Source: Arthrobacter globiformis
GTDB taxonomy: Bacteria > Actinomycetota > Actinomycetes > Actinomycetales > Micrococcaceae
Assembly: GCF_030817195.1 (NCBI RefSeq)
Contig: NZ_JAUSYZ010000001.1
Span: 4,650,001 to 4,714,000, forward strand
Direction of reading: 5' to 3'
Length of the DNA stretch: 64,000 bases
Positions 16,516-25,993 of the stretch are shown one piece after another (the first letter of the stretch is position 1; every line of letters starts with the position of its first letter). The notes below the pieces were generated by a model. The model saw nothing but the letters and a program-made list of their open reading frames with translations, searched no databases and was not told the DNA's origin. The translations under genes were made by a program, and so were the position numbers.

Positions 16516-18717
16516 ATGGATCCCCTGCACCTCCGTTCCGCCGGCACCAGCCTGGTGATCAGCTTCAACAGCGGGGAGGCCGAGGTCATCCACTGGGGTG
16601 CCGATCTTGGCCGCGACCTCCCTGACCTGTCCATCCTCACGGAGGCCATTCCCAACTCCGCCATCGACGCCGCCGTCCCGGCGGGGCTGCTCCCGCAGGC
16701 GTCCTCCAGCTGGCGGGGCCGGCCGGCCCTGCGCGGCCACCGGATTGCCGACGGCGTCTCCGGCCTGGACTTCTCCGTTCGCCTGCGTGCCGTGCACGCC
16801 GTAACCAACGGCAACTCCGCCGCCGTCGTCCAGCAGGATGCCGACGCCGGCATCACCGTGGAATCCACGCTCGCCCTCCACGACGGCGGCCTGCTGGAAC
16901 TGCGCCACACCGTCACGAACACCGGAACCACGCCGTTCCAGCTCGACGAGCTGGCCGCCGTCCTCCCGGTGGCCCCGGACGCCGTCGAACTTCTCGACCT
17001 GGCCGGGCGCTGGTGCCGGGAACGGCACCCCCAGCGCCGGCCCATCCAGCAGGGCACCTGGGTGCGCACAGGGCGGCATGGCCGCACCGGCCACGATTCC
17101 TCGCTGCTCTTCGCCGCCGGCACCGCCGGCTTCGGCAACCGCCACGGAAAGGTCTGGGCCACCCACCTGGCCTGGAGCGGCAACCATGAACACTTCGCCG
17201 ACACCATCGGCGACGGCCGCACCATGATCGGCGGCTCGGAGCTGCTGGGACCTGCCGAAGTGATCCTCCAACCGGGCGGAAGCTACACCACACCGGCACT
17301 CTTCGCTGCCTACTCCGACCGCGGCCTGGACGGGATCAGCGAGGCGTTCTACAGCTGGTTCCGTTCCCGCCCGCACCATGTGCTTCCGGCAGTGGGCGGC
17401 GGAAAGGCCCGCCCTGTGGTGCTCAACACTTGGGAGGCCGTTTACTTCGACCACAACCTGGACACCCTGATCGAGCTCGCGGACTCGGCCGCCGACCTCG
17501 GCGTGGAGCGCTTCGTCCTGGACGACGGCTGGTTCCGCGGCCGCCGCGACGACACCGCCGGCCTGGGCGACTGGTTCGTGGACGAGACGCTCTGGCCGGA
17601 AGGACTGACACCGCTCATCGACGCCGTCACGTCCCGGGGCATGGAGTTCGGCCTGTGGGTGGAACCCGAGATGATCAACCTCAACTCGGACACGGCACGC
17701 GCGCACCCGGACTGGATCGTGGGACCGGCCGCCGCCTCCCACAAGGACGGCGGCCGCCTGCCGCTCGCCTGGCGGAACCAGCACATCATCGACCTGGTGA
17801 ACCCGGAGGCGTGGCAGTACATCTTTGACCGGATCGACGCCCTCCTGCGCGAAAACAACATCAGCTACCTGAAGTGGGACCAGAACCGGGACCTCACCGA
17901 GCACGGGCACGCCGGACGCGCCTCCGTCCACGAGCAGACCCTGGCCGCCTACCGCCTGTTCGACGAACTGCGCAAGGCCCATCCCGGCGTCGAGATTGAG
18001 AGCTGCTCCTCCGGCGGGGCGCGCGTGGACCTGGGCATTCTGGAGCGCACAGACCGTATCTGGGGTTCAGACTGCAACGATGCCTTGGAACGGCAGACCA
18101 TCCAGCGGTGGACCGGCGTCGTGGTTCCGCCCGAACTGGTGGGCGGGCACATCGGCCCCACCACGTCGCACACCACCGCCCGCACCCACGACCTGTCCTT
18201 CCGTGCCATCACGGCGCTGTTCGGCCACTTCGGCATGGAGTGGGATGTGCGGGAGGTCCAGGGTGAGCAGCGCGAGGAACTCAAGCGGTTCATCGCGCTC
18301 TACAAGGAGCATCGCGGACTGATCCACAGCGGCCGGATGGTCCGCGCCGACGTTCCCGACGATTCGCTGATGCTGCACGGTGTTGTGGCGGGCAATGCTG
18401 GCTCCGTTGCGGGTGCTGCCGTGGACCCCGGCACGACGGCGGCGCTGTTCGCCCTGGTGAGCACGCGCACTTCGTTCGCCGAGCAGCTGGGACGGGTCGC
18501 CCTGCCCGGGCTCGAGGCAGCATGCCGCTACCGGGTAGAGGCCATCTTCCCGGCCCCGGTGGACGCCGACTATGGCCACACATTTACCCAGATCCAGCCG
18601 CCGGCGTGGCTGGCTTCCGGGGCGGAGGCCAGCGGCCGCTTCCTGGCCGAGGTGGGACTCCCGATGCCCAGCCTCAACCCGGAGCACGCACTGGTGCTGA
18701 AGGTCACGGCCCTCTAG
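16516..18717 (+). CDS. Alpha-galactosidase, glycoside hydrolase family 36
   Basis: A 733-residue GH36 enzyme that removes terminal alpha-1,6-galactose from melibiose, raffinose or stachyose. The start is ATG 16516 (MDPLHLRSAGTSLVISF). An N-terminal beta-sandwich of about 300 residues is followed by the TIM barrel: RFVLDDGWFRGRRDD, EFGLWVEPEMINLNSD, YLKWDQNRDLTEHG with the nucleophile Asp455, and ESCSSGGARVDLGILERTDRIWGSD with the acid/base Asp519. A C-terminal beta domain closes the protein. It lacks a signal peptide, so it acts in the cytoplasm after import. A weak GAGAA ribosome site suggests modest translation. Confidence 0.93.
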   Translation: MDPLHLRSAGTSLVISFNSGEAEVIHWGADLGRDLPDLSILTEAIPNSAIDAAVPAGLLPQASSSWRGRPALRGHRIADGVSGLDFSVRLRAVHAVTNGNSAAVVQQDADAGITVESTLALHDGGLLELRHTVTNTGTTPFQLDELAAVLPVAPDAVELLDLAGRWCRERHPQRRPIQQGTWVRTGRHGRTGHDSSLLFAAGTAGFGNRHGKVWATHLAWSGNHEHFADTIGDGRTMIGGSELLGPAEVILQPGGSYTTPALFAAYSDRGLDGISEAFYSWFRSRPHHVLPAVGGGKARPVVLNTWEAVYFDHNLDTLIELADSAADLGVERFVLDDGWFRGRRDDTAGLGDWFVDETLWPEGLTPLIDAVTSRGMEFGLWVEPEMINLNSDTARAHPDWIVGPAAASHKDGGRLPLAWRNQHIIDLVNPEAWQYIFDRIDALLRENNISYLKWDQNRDLTEHGHAGRASVHEQTLAAYRLFDELRKAHPGVEIESCSSGGARVDLGILERTDRIWGSDCNDALERQTIQRWTGVVVPPELVGGHIGPTTSHTTARTHDLSFRAITALFGHFGMEWDVREVQGEQREELKRFIALYKEHRGLIHSGRMVRADVPDDSLMLHGVVAGNAGSVAGAAVDPGTTAALFALVSTRTSFAEQLGRVALPGLEAACRYRVEAIFPAPVDADYGHTFTQIQPPAWLASGAEASGRFLAEVGLPMPSLNPEHALVLKVTAL

Positions 18718-18741
18718 GCATCCATTGATCACATCGCAGCC

Positions 18742-18787
18742 TGCCCCGCCGTTTCCCGCTCTCCGGAGCATTGGGGACGGCGGGGCA
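18742..18787 (+). terminator. Hairpin between alpha-galactosidase and galE
   Basis: The arms TGCCCCGCCGT (18742-18752) and ACGGCGGGGCA (18777-18787) pair perfectly over 11 bp around a 24-nt loop. No T-run follows, so it may attenuate or stabilise rather than fully terminate, leaving galE partly linked to the upstream genes. Confidence 0.45.
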
Positions 18788-18813
18788 ATCCGCGCCCACC
18801 CAGAGGAACACAC

Positions 18814-19827
18814 ATGAAAATTCTGGTCACAGGTGGCACCGGGTACATCGGTTCCCACACTGTTCTGTCCCTCCAGGAAGCCGCGCACGAGGTGGTGGTG
18901 ATCGACAACCTGGTGAACTCCAGTGAAGAGTCGATGCGCCGGGTAGCCGAGCTGAGCGGGACGGCCCCCGAATTCCACAACGTTGATCTCGTGAACGAAG
19001 CCGCAGTGGAACGGGTTTTTGCTGCCGCCGGCGTCGACGCCGTCATCCACTTCGCCGGCCTGAAGGCCGTAGGGGAATCCGTCCGCGAACCCCTCAGCTA
19101 CTACTACAACAACCTCGTGGGCACCCTCAACCTCGTCCGGGCCATGGAGCGCCACGACGTCCGCTCCATCGTCTTCAGTTCCTCCGCCACCGTCTACGGC
19201 GAACATAACGCCGTGCCCTACGTCGAAAAAATGGAAATTGGCGCGAACAACCCGTACGGCCGCACCAAGGAACAGATCGAAGACATCCTCTCCGACATCG
19301 GCACCGCCGACGACCGCTGGAACATCGCCCTGCTGCGCTACTTCAACCCGGTCGGCACCCACCCGTCCGGCCGCATCGGCGAAGACCCCCAGGGCATCCC
19401 GAACAACCTCGTGCCGTTCATCGCCCAGGTCGCCGTCGGCCGACGCGAAAAACTAATGGTCTTGGGCGGGGACTACGACACACCGGACGGTACCTGCCTG
19501 CGCGACTACATCCATGTGGTGGACCTTGCCGAAGGCCATGTTGCCGCCCTGAACCACGTGGCTGACCACGCCGGTGTATTCCGCTGGAACCTCGGCTCAG
19601 GCAAGGGCTCCTCGGTACTGGAAGTCCTGAGGTCCTTCGAAAAGGCCGTGGGCCGGCCGATTCCCCACGAAATCACGGCGCGCCGCGCCGGTGACCTTCC
19701 CGCCTTCTGGGCTGATGCCACGTCCGCCCTAGCCGACCTCGGCTGGTCAACCACCAAGACCGTGGACCAGATGTGCGAGGATCACTGGCGCTGGCAGGAG
19801 AATAACCCCAACGGGTACGCCGGTTAG
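18814..19827 (+). CDS. galE: UDP-glucose 4-epimerase
   Basis: A 337-residue extended SDR that interconverts UDP-galactose and UDP-glucose, the last step of the Leloir pathway. The NAD site is GGTGYIG at residues 7-13; the catalytic pair is Tyr148 and Lys152 in YGRTK, after SSSATVYGE. RYFNPVGTHPSGRIGEDPQGIPNNL and LRDYIHVVDLAEGH are typical GalE segments. The start has a CCAGAGGAAC ribosome site. No galK or galT is in the window, so galactose phosphorylation must be encoded elsewhere. It lies between the two sugar importers. Confidence 0.95.
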   Translation: MKILVTGGTGYIGSHTVLSLQEAAHEVVVIDNLVNSSEESMRRVAELSGTAPEFHNVDLVNEAAVERVFAAAGVDAVIHFAGLKAVGESVREPLSYYYNNLVGTLNLVRAMERHDVRSIVFSSSATVYGEHNAVPYVEKMEIGANNPYGRTKEQIEDILSDIGTADDRWNIALLRYFNPVGTHPSGRIGEDPQGIPNNLVPFIAQVAVGRREKLMVLGGDYDTPDGTCLRDYIHVVDLAEGHVAALNHVADHAGVFRWNLGSGKGSSVLEVLRSFEKAVGRPIPHEITARRAGDLPAFWADATSALADLGWSTTKTVDQMCEDHWRWQENNPNGYAG

Positions 19828-19895
19828 GAGGACCGGCATCCGGCAACTACGCCCCCTGTGGAGCCCTGGCCACCGTCGGCACGAAGGACTAACAG

Positions 19896-21176
19896 ATGTT
19901 CCAACTCAAGCATTGGCGGGCAAGAGCCCTCAGCGCCGCACTTGCGGCAGTGCTGCTGACCAGCTGCGCCGGGCCGCCGGCCGGGAACGTAGTCACTCTG
20001 AGTTTCTTCCAGTTCAAGCCCGAAGCTGTCCAGGAATTCGCCGGCCTTATCGACGAGTTCGAAGCTGCGAATCCCGGCATCAGGGTGCTCCAGAACAACG
20101 TCCCGGACCCGGACACCGCCATCCGAACCCTCCTCGTCAAGAACAAGACACCGGATGTGCTGACACTCAACGGGAACGCCAGCTTCGGACTCCTCGCCAA
20201 AGCCTGTGTCTTCGCCGACCTCAGCCAGGAACCCTCGGCGCAGGAGGTTCTGCCCGCAGTGCAGGACATCCTCAATGCCAACGGGAGGTGCAGGGACTCC
20301 GAAATCAACGGCCTTCCCATGGCGAACAATGCCAGCGGCATCCTGTACAACCCCGAGATTTTCGCGAAGTACGGGGTTTCTGTGCCTCAGACGTGGGACG
20401 GGCTGATTGCTGCGGCCGAGACGTTCAAGGCCAATGGCGTCGCACCGTTTTACATGACCCTCAAGGACGCGTGGACCACCTCCCCGGCACTGGTGAACCT
20501 CGCCGCCCAGCTGCAGCCCGAAGGCTTTTTTGACCGGCTCCGCGCGGCCGGTACCGACCGAAACAACAGCCCCGTGTCCTTCAGCAAGGATTACCAGGAA
20601 GTCGCCGACAAGCTGCTCCAGCTCTTCACATACGCCCAGCCGGGCGCTGCCGGCGTCGATTACGCGTCCGGCAACAAGGCCTTTGCCGACGGCAAGTCCG
20701 CGATGTACCTGAACGGCAGCTTCGCGGTGCCCGCCATCAGGGCCGCCAACCCGGAAGCGAAAATCGCAACCTTCCCCTACCCCGTCACGAACAATCCCGC
20801 GAATACCACGGTGGTATCCGGCGTCGACGTGACACTGGCCATGGGCCGGGAAACTCCCCACCGGGCGGAAGCGCAAAAGTTCATCGACTTCCTTCTGTCC
20901 AAGGAAGTGATCGACAGGTACGCCAAGAACCAGAGCGCCTTCGCCCCCACCCGGTCAGCTGCGCCGCAGCAGGACCCGGCCCTGCAGGGCATGGCCTCCT
21001 ACTTCACCTCCGGCAAGCTGGACGGCTACATGGACCATCAGCTGCCGCCGAGCATCCCGCTGGTCAACATCACCCAGCAGTTCGTCCTGGATGGCGACAA
21101 GGCGCGTTACCTCAACACGCTGGACAACGAATGGTTCAAGATTGCCGCCCGCATGCCCAAACGAGGTGACCAGTAA
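19896..21176 (+). CDS. Second sugar ABC transporter substrate-binding lipoprotein
   Basis: A 426-residue solute-binding lipoprotein with a lipobox at LLTSC (Cys at about residue 24). The mature part begins with VTLSFFQFKPEAVQEFAGLIDEFEAANPGIRV and includes MNGSFAVP-like segment YLNGSFAVPAIRAANP. It is clearly diverged from the protein at 15039, so the two importers probably prefer different sugars. The stop codon is directly followed by the ATG of the next permease, showing tight coupling. Confidence 0.9.
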   Translation: MFQLKHWRARALSAALAAVLLTSCAGPPAGNVVTLSFFQFKPEAVQEFAGLIDEFEAANPGIRVLQNNVPDPDTAIRTLLVKNKTPDVLTLNGNASFGLLAKACVFADLSQEPSAQEVLPAVQDILNANGRCRDSEINGLPMANNASGILYNPEIFAKYGVSVPQTWDGLIAAAETFKANGVAPFYMTLKDAWTTSPALVNLAAQLQPEGFFDRLRAAGTDRNNSPVSFSKDYQEVADKLLQLFTYAQPGAAGVDYASGNKAFADGKSAMYLNGSFAVPAIRAANPEAKIATFPYPVTNNPANTTVVSGVDVTLAMGRETPHRAEAQKFIDFLLSKEVIDRYAKNQSAFAPTRSAAPQQDPALQGMASYFTSGKLDGYMDHQLPPSIPLVNITQQFVLDGDKARYLNTLDNEWFKIAARMPKRGDQ

Positions 21177-22040
21177 ATGACGCATTCCAGCAAGGCCTTC
21201 TACTGGATGGCCATTCCTGCGCTGCTCCTCTTTGTGACACTGCATACCGTCCCGGCGCTAACGGGCGTGTTCTTCAGCCTGACCGACTACGCCGGCTACG
21301 GGACGTGGACCTTCATCGGGCTCGAAAACTACTTCAGCCTCTTCAAGGACGACCGGATCCTGTCCTCCTACAGCTTTACCTTCCTGTTCGCCATCACGAC
21401 GACGATAATCGTCAACGTCCTGGCCCTTGGCATCGCGATGCTGCTGAATGCCAAGATCAAATTCCAGACGGCGTTCCGCGGCATCTTCTTCATCCCCAAC
21501 GTGCTGGCCATCCTCATCATCGGCTACGTCTTCAACTTCATCTTTTCCAACTCCCTCCCCCTGCTGGGGCAGTGGGCCGGCATCGACTGGCTTTCGACCT
21601 CCATCCTGGCCAACAAAGACCTGGCCTGGCTGGGCATCGTGGCCGTCTCGGCATGGCAGTCCATCGCCTTCAGCGTGATCCTCTACCTCGCTGGACTGCA
21701 GACCATCCCGGCCGACCTCTACGAAGCGGCGGACCTGGACGGGGCCGGCTACTGGCGCCAGTTCCGCTCGATCACCTTCCCCATGATCGGCGCGTTCTTC
21801 ACCATCAACATGGTGCTGGCGCTGAAAGGGTTCCTGCAGGCCTTCGACCAGATCGTCGCCCTCACCGGCGGCGGTCCCGGCACTTCCACCGAATCCGTTG
21901 CCATGGTCATCTTTCGCGGCGGGTTCCAAGGCGGGGAATACGGTTACCAGATGGCCAACTCCGTCGTTTATCTGCTGGTGATCGTGGCCGTGTCCGTGAT
22001 CCAGCTCCGGACCCTCCAGCGCAAAGAGGTGGACTTCTAA
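21177..22040 (+). CDS. Carbohydrate ABC permease, MalF type (second importer)
   Basis: A 287-residue membrane permease, start ATG 21177 immediately after the TAA of the binding protein. The EAA loop reads DLYEAADLDGAGYWRQFRSITFPMIGAFF. Its stop codon overlaps the start of the next gene by one base (TAATG). It has about six predicted membrane helices and no ATPase partner in the cluster. Confidence 0.9.
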   Translation: MTHSSKAFYWMAIPALLLFVTLHTVPALTGVFFSLTDYAGYGTWTFIGLENYFSLFKDDRILSSYSFTFLFAITTTIIVNVLALGIAMLLNAKIKFQTAFRGIFFIPNVLAILIIGYVFNFIFSNSLPLLGQWAGIDWLSTSILANKDLAWLGIVAVSAWQSIAFSVILYLAGLQTIPADLYEAADLDGAGYWRQFRSITFPMIGAFFTINMVLALKGFLQAFDQIVALTGGGPGTSTESVAMVIFRGGFQGGEYGYQMANSVVYLLVIVAVSVIQLRTLQRKEVDF

Positions 22041-22930
22041 TGGCCACAACTGAAACGGCAGCCTCAGCCCGGACCGCAGCGGATACCCGTGGCCTGCGGC
22101 GGCGCGGCAGGAAGCTCGACAGCGTGAACTGGCCGCTGACGGCACTGGCTGCCGTCCTGGCTTTGACCGTGCTCATCCCGCTGTACCTCACCGTCGTCAC
22201 CGCACTCAAGACCCCGGACCAGCTTGGCGGCCCCGGCTTCGAGTGGCCCAGCCGCGTCCGGCTGGAGAACTTCTCCGATGCCTGGAACCTGACCAACTTC
22301 CCGCGCGCCCTGCTGAACTCCGCCATCGTCACAGTAGGCGCGGTGGTTCTCACCGTCCTGTCCAACTCCCTGGTGGCCTACGCGATCGCACGGAACCTGC
22401 ACAAGCGCTTCTTCAAATTCCTCTACTACTTCTTCGTCGCTGCGCTTTTCGTGCCGTTTCCGATCATCATGCTGCCGGCCACCAAGGAAACGGCGTTGTT
22501 GGGGCTGGACAACCCGGTGGGACTGTTCCTGCTGTACACGGTCTACGGGCTCAGTTTCAACGTCTTCGTCTATACCGCTTTCATCCGCTCCATCCCGCGT
22601 GAACTGGAGGAAGCGGCAACCATGGATGGCGCCTCCACCTGGGGCATATTCCGCCGCATCATCTTCCCGCTGCTCACTCCAATGAACGCCACCGTGGGGA
22701 TCCTGACGTGCCTCTGGGCCTGGAACGACTTCCTGCTGCCCCTCGTCATCCTTTCGGACCCCGCGACGCGCACACTGCCACTGGCGCAGTACGTGTTCCA
22801 GAGCCAGTTCACCACCAACTACACAGTGGCCTTCGCGTCCTACCTGATGGCCCTTGCACCACTGCTCCTGGTCTACCTCTTCGCACAGCGCTGGGTGATC
22901 TCCGGCGTCATGCGCGGCTCCATCAAGTGA
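22040..22930 (+). CDS. Carbohydrate ABC permease, MalG type (second importer)
   Basis: A 296-residue permease. I choose ATG 22040 (MATTETAASART) because it overlaps the preceding stop as TAATG; the frame is open further upstream but only as antisense-like sequence. The EAA loop is ELEEAATMDGASTWGIFRRIIFPLLTPM. It is the last gene of the sugar island; aroQ begins 40 bp later. Confidence 0.9.
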   Translation: MATTETAASARTAADTRGLRRRGRKLDSVNWPLTALAAVLALTVLIPLYLTVVTALKTPDQLGGPGFEWPSRVRLENFSDAWNLTNFPRALLNSAIVTVGAVVLTVLSNSLVAYAIARNLHKRFFKFLYYFFVAALFVPFPIIMLPATKETALLGLDNPVGLFLLYTVYGLSFNVFVYTAFIRSIPRELEEAATMDGASTWGIFRRIIFPLLTPMNATVGILTCLWAWNDFLLPLVILSDPATRTLPLAQYVFQSQFTTNYTVAFASYLMALAPLLLVYLFAQRWVISGVMRGSIK

Positions 22931-22970
22931 CGTTAAGCCCACGCATGCCCGACGCGATAGATTTGCAGTC

Positions 22971-23447
22971 ATGACTGAAGCCCCCTCCGCCACCGAAGCC
23001 GGCCGCGGCACCATCCTTGTCCTCAACGGCCCCAACCTGAACCTCCTCGGCACCCGCGAGCCGGAAAAGTACGGAACGGCCACACTGGCCGACGTCGAGC
23101 AGCTCGCCAAGGAGTCCGGCGCCGCCCACGGGCTGGACGTCGAGTGCTTCCAGTCCAACCATGAAGGTGCCCTGGTGGACGCCATCCACGCCGCCAGGGG
23201 CAAGGCCATCGGCATCGTGCTGAACGCGGGCGCCTACACCCACACGTCCGTGGCCATCCGCGACGCCATTTCCGCGGTGCAGGTCCCCGCGGTGGAAGTC
23301 CACATCACCAACGTGCATGCCCGCGAGGAATTCCGCCACCACTCCTATCTCTCCGACATCAGCAAGGCCGTGATCGCCGGTGCCGGGATTCTGGGATACC
23401 GCTTTGCCGTGGAGTACCTCGCGGACCTGAATGCCGGCAAGGCCTGA
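22971..23447 (+). CDS. aroQ: Type II 3-dehydroquinate dehydratase
   Basis: A 158-residue shikimate-pathway enzyme that dehydrates 3-dehydroquinate to 3-dehydroshikimate. The motifs are strong: LVLNGPNLNLLGTREPEKYG (Tyr in the lid), CFQSNHEGALVDAIH, LNAGAYTHTSVAIRDA, VEVHITNVHAREEFRHHSYLS. The other aro genes are not in the window. It is followed after 2 bp by the DUF2332 gene, so they form one operon. Confidence 0.95.
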   Translation: MTEAPSATEAGRGTILVLNGPNLNLLGTREPEKYGTATLADVEQLAKESGAAHGLDVECFQSNHEGALVDAIHAARGKAIGIVLNAGAYTHTSVAIRDAISAVQVPAVEVHITNVHAREEFRHHSYLSDISKAVIAGAGILGYRFAVEYLADLNAGKA

Positions 23448-23449
23448 CC

Positions 23450-24562
23450 ATGCCGGCGGCGGGGTCCGGCACCGGTACCGGAACCGGAACCGCAGAGTGG
23501 TACCGGCACTTCGGCACGGTTGATGCCCCCGGTTCCTCACCCTGCTACGCCGACTGGTCGCTGCACATCGCCGACGATCCCGAGCTCATTGCCCGGATCG
23601 ACCAGTGGCCATACAACAAGCGCCAGCCCCTGCTGATGCTCGCCGCCGCCCGTTTCCTCGGCGTCAGGGTCTCCCCGTACCCCGAGTTCCGGAGATTCCT
23701 GGACGAGCACTGGGCCGAGGTCTCGCGCACGGTCATGTCCCGCGCCACCCAGACCAACGAGGTCGGCCGCTGCGCCACCCTGCTTCCCTCGCTCGGGGCG
23801 ATCGCCGCCGCCGAGGGCAGGCCCCTCGCCCTGATCGAGGTGGGCGCCTCCGCCGGGCTCGCACTGTTTCCGGATCGGTACAGCTACGAGTTCGACGACG
23901 GCGTGACCGTTACGCGGCTAAGTCCCGGCGGGTCCGGCGAACGGCGCGGTCGGGACGGGTCCGGTGCACCGCCGCTCGGGTCAGACGGACTGCCGGACGG
24001 GTCCGGCGGACTGCCGGAGCCCCCGGTCCTGCCCTGCCGGACAGCGGGCCCGGTTCCCCTGCCCGACGCCTTGCCTGAGGTGGTGTGGCGGGCCGGAATC
24101 GACCTGAACCCGCTGGACGTGCGGAATCCCGACGACGTCGCGTGGCTTGAGGCGCTGATCTGGCCGGAGCAGGAGTTCCGCCGCGAGCGACTGCGCCGGG
24201 CCATAGCCGTTGCGCGCGAACATCCGCCTTTGCTCGTGGCCGGCGACCTGAACGAACAACTGCTGTCCTTGGCCGGCCAGGCGCCTGCCGATGCCGCGCT
24301 GGTGGTGTTCCACAGTGCCGTCATGGGTTACGTCAGCGCTGACGGGCGCGCCAGGTTCCGGGCCGCTATGCAGGGCCTGGCACATGACTGCGGGTGCCAC
24401 TGGCTGTCGAATGAGGGCGAGACGGTGATCATCCAGGAGGACGGCTCAGCGGTTCTTCCGGAGATGAACCCCAGCCGGATCCGGGGAAACTTCCTGCTAC
24501 AACACAACGGCCAGCCTGTAGCCATCACCGGGCCGCACGGCCAGAGCCTGGACTGGCTGTAA
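23450..24562 (+). CDS. DUF2332 family protein
   Basis: A 370-residue protein of the DUF2332 family, whose members are probably SAM-dependent-methyltransferase-like but uncharacterised. Typical segments are SSPCYADWSLHIADDPELIARI, VGRCATLLPSLGAIA, LIEVGASAGLALFPDRYSYEF and VVFHSAVMGYVS. Between residues 157 and 188 a Gly/Ser/Pro-rich insertion (GSGERRGRDGSG, then DGLPDGSGGLPEPP) has arisen from short GGGTCCGG DNA repeats. The start ATG lies 2 bp after aroQ. The function is unknown. Confidence 0.75.
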   Translation: MPAAGSGTGTGTGTAEWYRHFGTVDAPGSSPCYADWSLHIADDPELIARIDQWPYNKRQPLLMLAAARFLGVRVSPYPEFRRFLDEHWAEVSRTVMSRATQTNEVGRCATLLPSLGAIAAAEGRPLALIEVGASAGLALFPDRYSYEFDDGVTVTRLSPGGSGERRGRDGSGAPPLGSDGLPDGSGGLPEPPVLPCRTAGPVPLPDALPEVVWRAGIDLNPLDVRNPDDVAWLEALIWPEQEFRRERLRRAIAVAREHPPLLVAGDLNEQLLSLAGQAPADAALVVFHSAVMGYVSADGRARFRAAMQGLAHDCGCHWLSNEGETVIIQEDGSAVLPEMNPSRIRGNFLLQHNGQPVAITGPHGQSLDWL

Positions 24563-24616
24563 CCCCGCTGAACCGGCTGCCGGGATGCCAATTGCGGGCG
24601 CCTACTGTTGGATGCC

Positions 24617-25801
24617 CTACTGCTGGATGCACTGCCCGGACGACACGGGGCTGGACAGGCTCGGCGCCTCTGCAGCCACCGGCCGAAGGTCGATCATCGG
24701 AATCGCGAACCCCAGGGCTGCGTTGGATGTTGTCTTCGCGAAGATGACGCCTGCCACCTCCCCGTTGGTGGTGAGCAACGGCCCGCCGGAGTTGCCGGGC
24801 TGGACGTCGCCGGCAAGCTTGTAGACCTCGTCGGGAACGGGGTTGTTTCCGTAGATGTCCGGCACCAGCACCGTGGAAATGCCCTGCACAGTGGCCGGCT
24901 TGGACGTGTACGGGCCGCCGTGCGGGTAGCCGGCAAAGGCTGCGGCGGTTCCTGCAGGCAGGTCGGGGCTCAGGGGCAGTGCCGCAGTGGGCAGGCCGTC
25001 CACGGCGAGGACGGCGAGGTCCCGTTTGCTGTCGAAATACACCACCCTGCCGGGCATGGCTCCTCCGCCGAGGATTTCCACCACGGGCTGCGACACACCT
25101 GCCACGACGTGTGCGTTGGTCACCACGCGTCCTGGCGATACAACAAAGCCTGTGCCTGTCTGGTTCTGCCCGCACTGGAACGCGGTCCCTGCGATCTTCA
25201 GGACCGAACCGGCTGCCCTGTTCAGCGCCGGGGTGTCCGTGCTGGCGTTTGGAACCGGGACCTGCTGGTCCTGGCCTATGCCCTCGATGAGCGTGGGGAT
25301 GCCGTCGCCGATAACAGCGGAGCGCAGCTGAGCCATGGCGGATTTGACCGGGTTGGGCGTCAGTCCGTCTATGAAACGGATCACCTTTGACTCGGCCAAC
25401 TGCTGCGACACGAAGGGAACACCAAGTGCGCTGATACTGAAGGCCAGCATGGACATGACCAGCGCGGACACGATCAGGTTCAGGGCCCCGCCGATGATTC
25501 TGTCCACAGCCCGGAGTGGCTGCATGCGGACGGCACTGCGGATGCTGCGCCCAATCATCGTGCCGAGCGCATTGCCCAGGACCACCAGCAGGACGGCAGT
25601 TCCAATGATGGCAGTCAGCCGCCACCCGCTGTCCTCCACGAAGTCGCTGACCAGCGGAACGGAGAGGAAAGCGGCCACAGCGCCAGCCGCGAAGCCGGCA
25701 AGGCCGCCGACAGTCACCAGGAAACCGTTGCGCAGGCCATAGATCAGATAGGACAAAAGCGTGAGAATCAACGCAAGGTCCAGAACGGTCAGGCCAAACA
25801 C
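24617..25801 (-). CDS. marP: MarP-like membrane serine protease (CvpA + trypsin-like domains)
   Basis: A 394-residue periplasmic-facing protease tethered to the membrane. Four helices in residues 5-125 form the CvpA-like domain; a chymotrypsin-fold protease follows with His231 (VVTNAHVV), Asp261 (KRDLAVLAVDG) and Ser338 (GDVQPGNSGGPL). In M. tuberculosis MarP is needed for acid resistance and peptidoglycan hydrolase processing. Cys210 and a Cys near the C-terminus could form the disulfide known in the family. The start is GTG 25801 with a GAGGAGA ribosome site. It is divergent from crp. Confidence 0.92.
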   Translation of the reverse strand: MFGLTVLDLALILTLLSYLIYGLRNGFLVTVGGLAGFAAGAVAAFLSVPLVSDFVEDSGWRLTAIIGTAVLLVVLGNALGTMIGRSIRSAVRMQPLRAVDRIIGGALNLIVSALVMSMLAFSISALGVPFVSQQLAESKVIRFIDGLTPNPVKSAMAQLRSAVIGDGIPTLIEGIGQDQQVPVPNASTDTPALNRAAGSVLKIAGTAFQCGQNQTGTGFVVSPGRVVTNAHVVAGVSQPVVEILGGGAMPGRVVYFDSKRDLAVLAVDGLPTAALPLSPDLPAGTAAAFAGYPHGGPYTSKPATVQGISTVLVPDIYGNNPVPDEVYKLAGDVQPGNSGGPLLTTNGEVAGVIFAKTTSNAALGFAIPMIDLRPVAAEAPSLSSPVSSGQCIQQ

Positions 25802-25993
25802 CAGGTCTCCTCACAAGCAGCTAAGCCCCGATTCTACTGGCGAAGTCTGACAATTTGCCGTGGATGCGCGGAGCCTGCGCTGGTCTCGCGGCGTCTTTTA
25901 GGGCGTATCCGCTGCCAAGTACGTCACAGAACGTTGAAAATTCTGAAACAATGGCACAAGCGCCCCAGACGACACTTTTACTCAGGAGAATTT

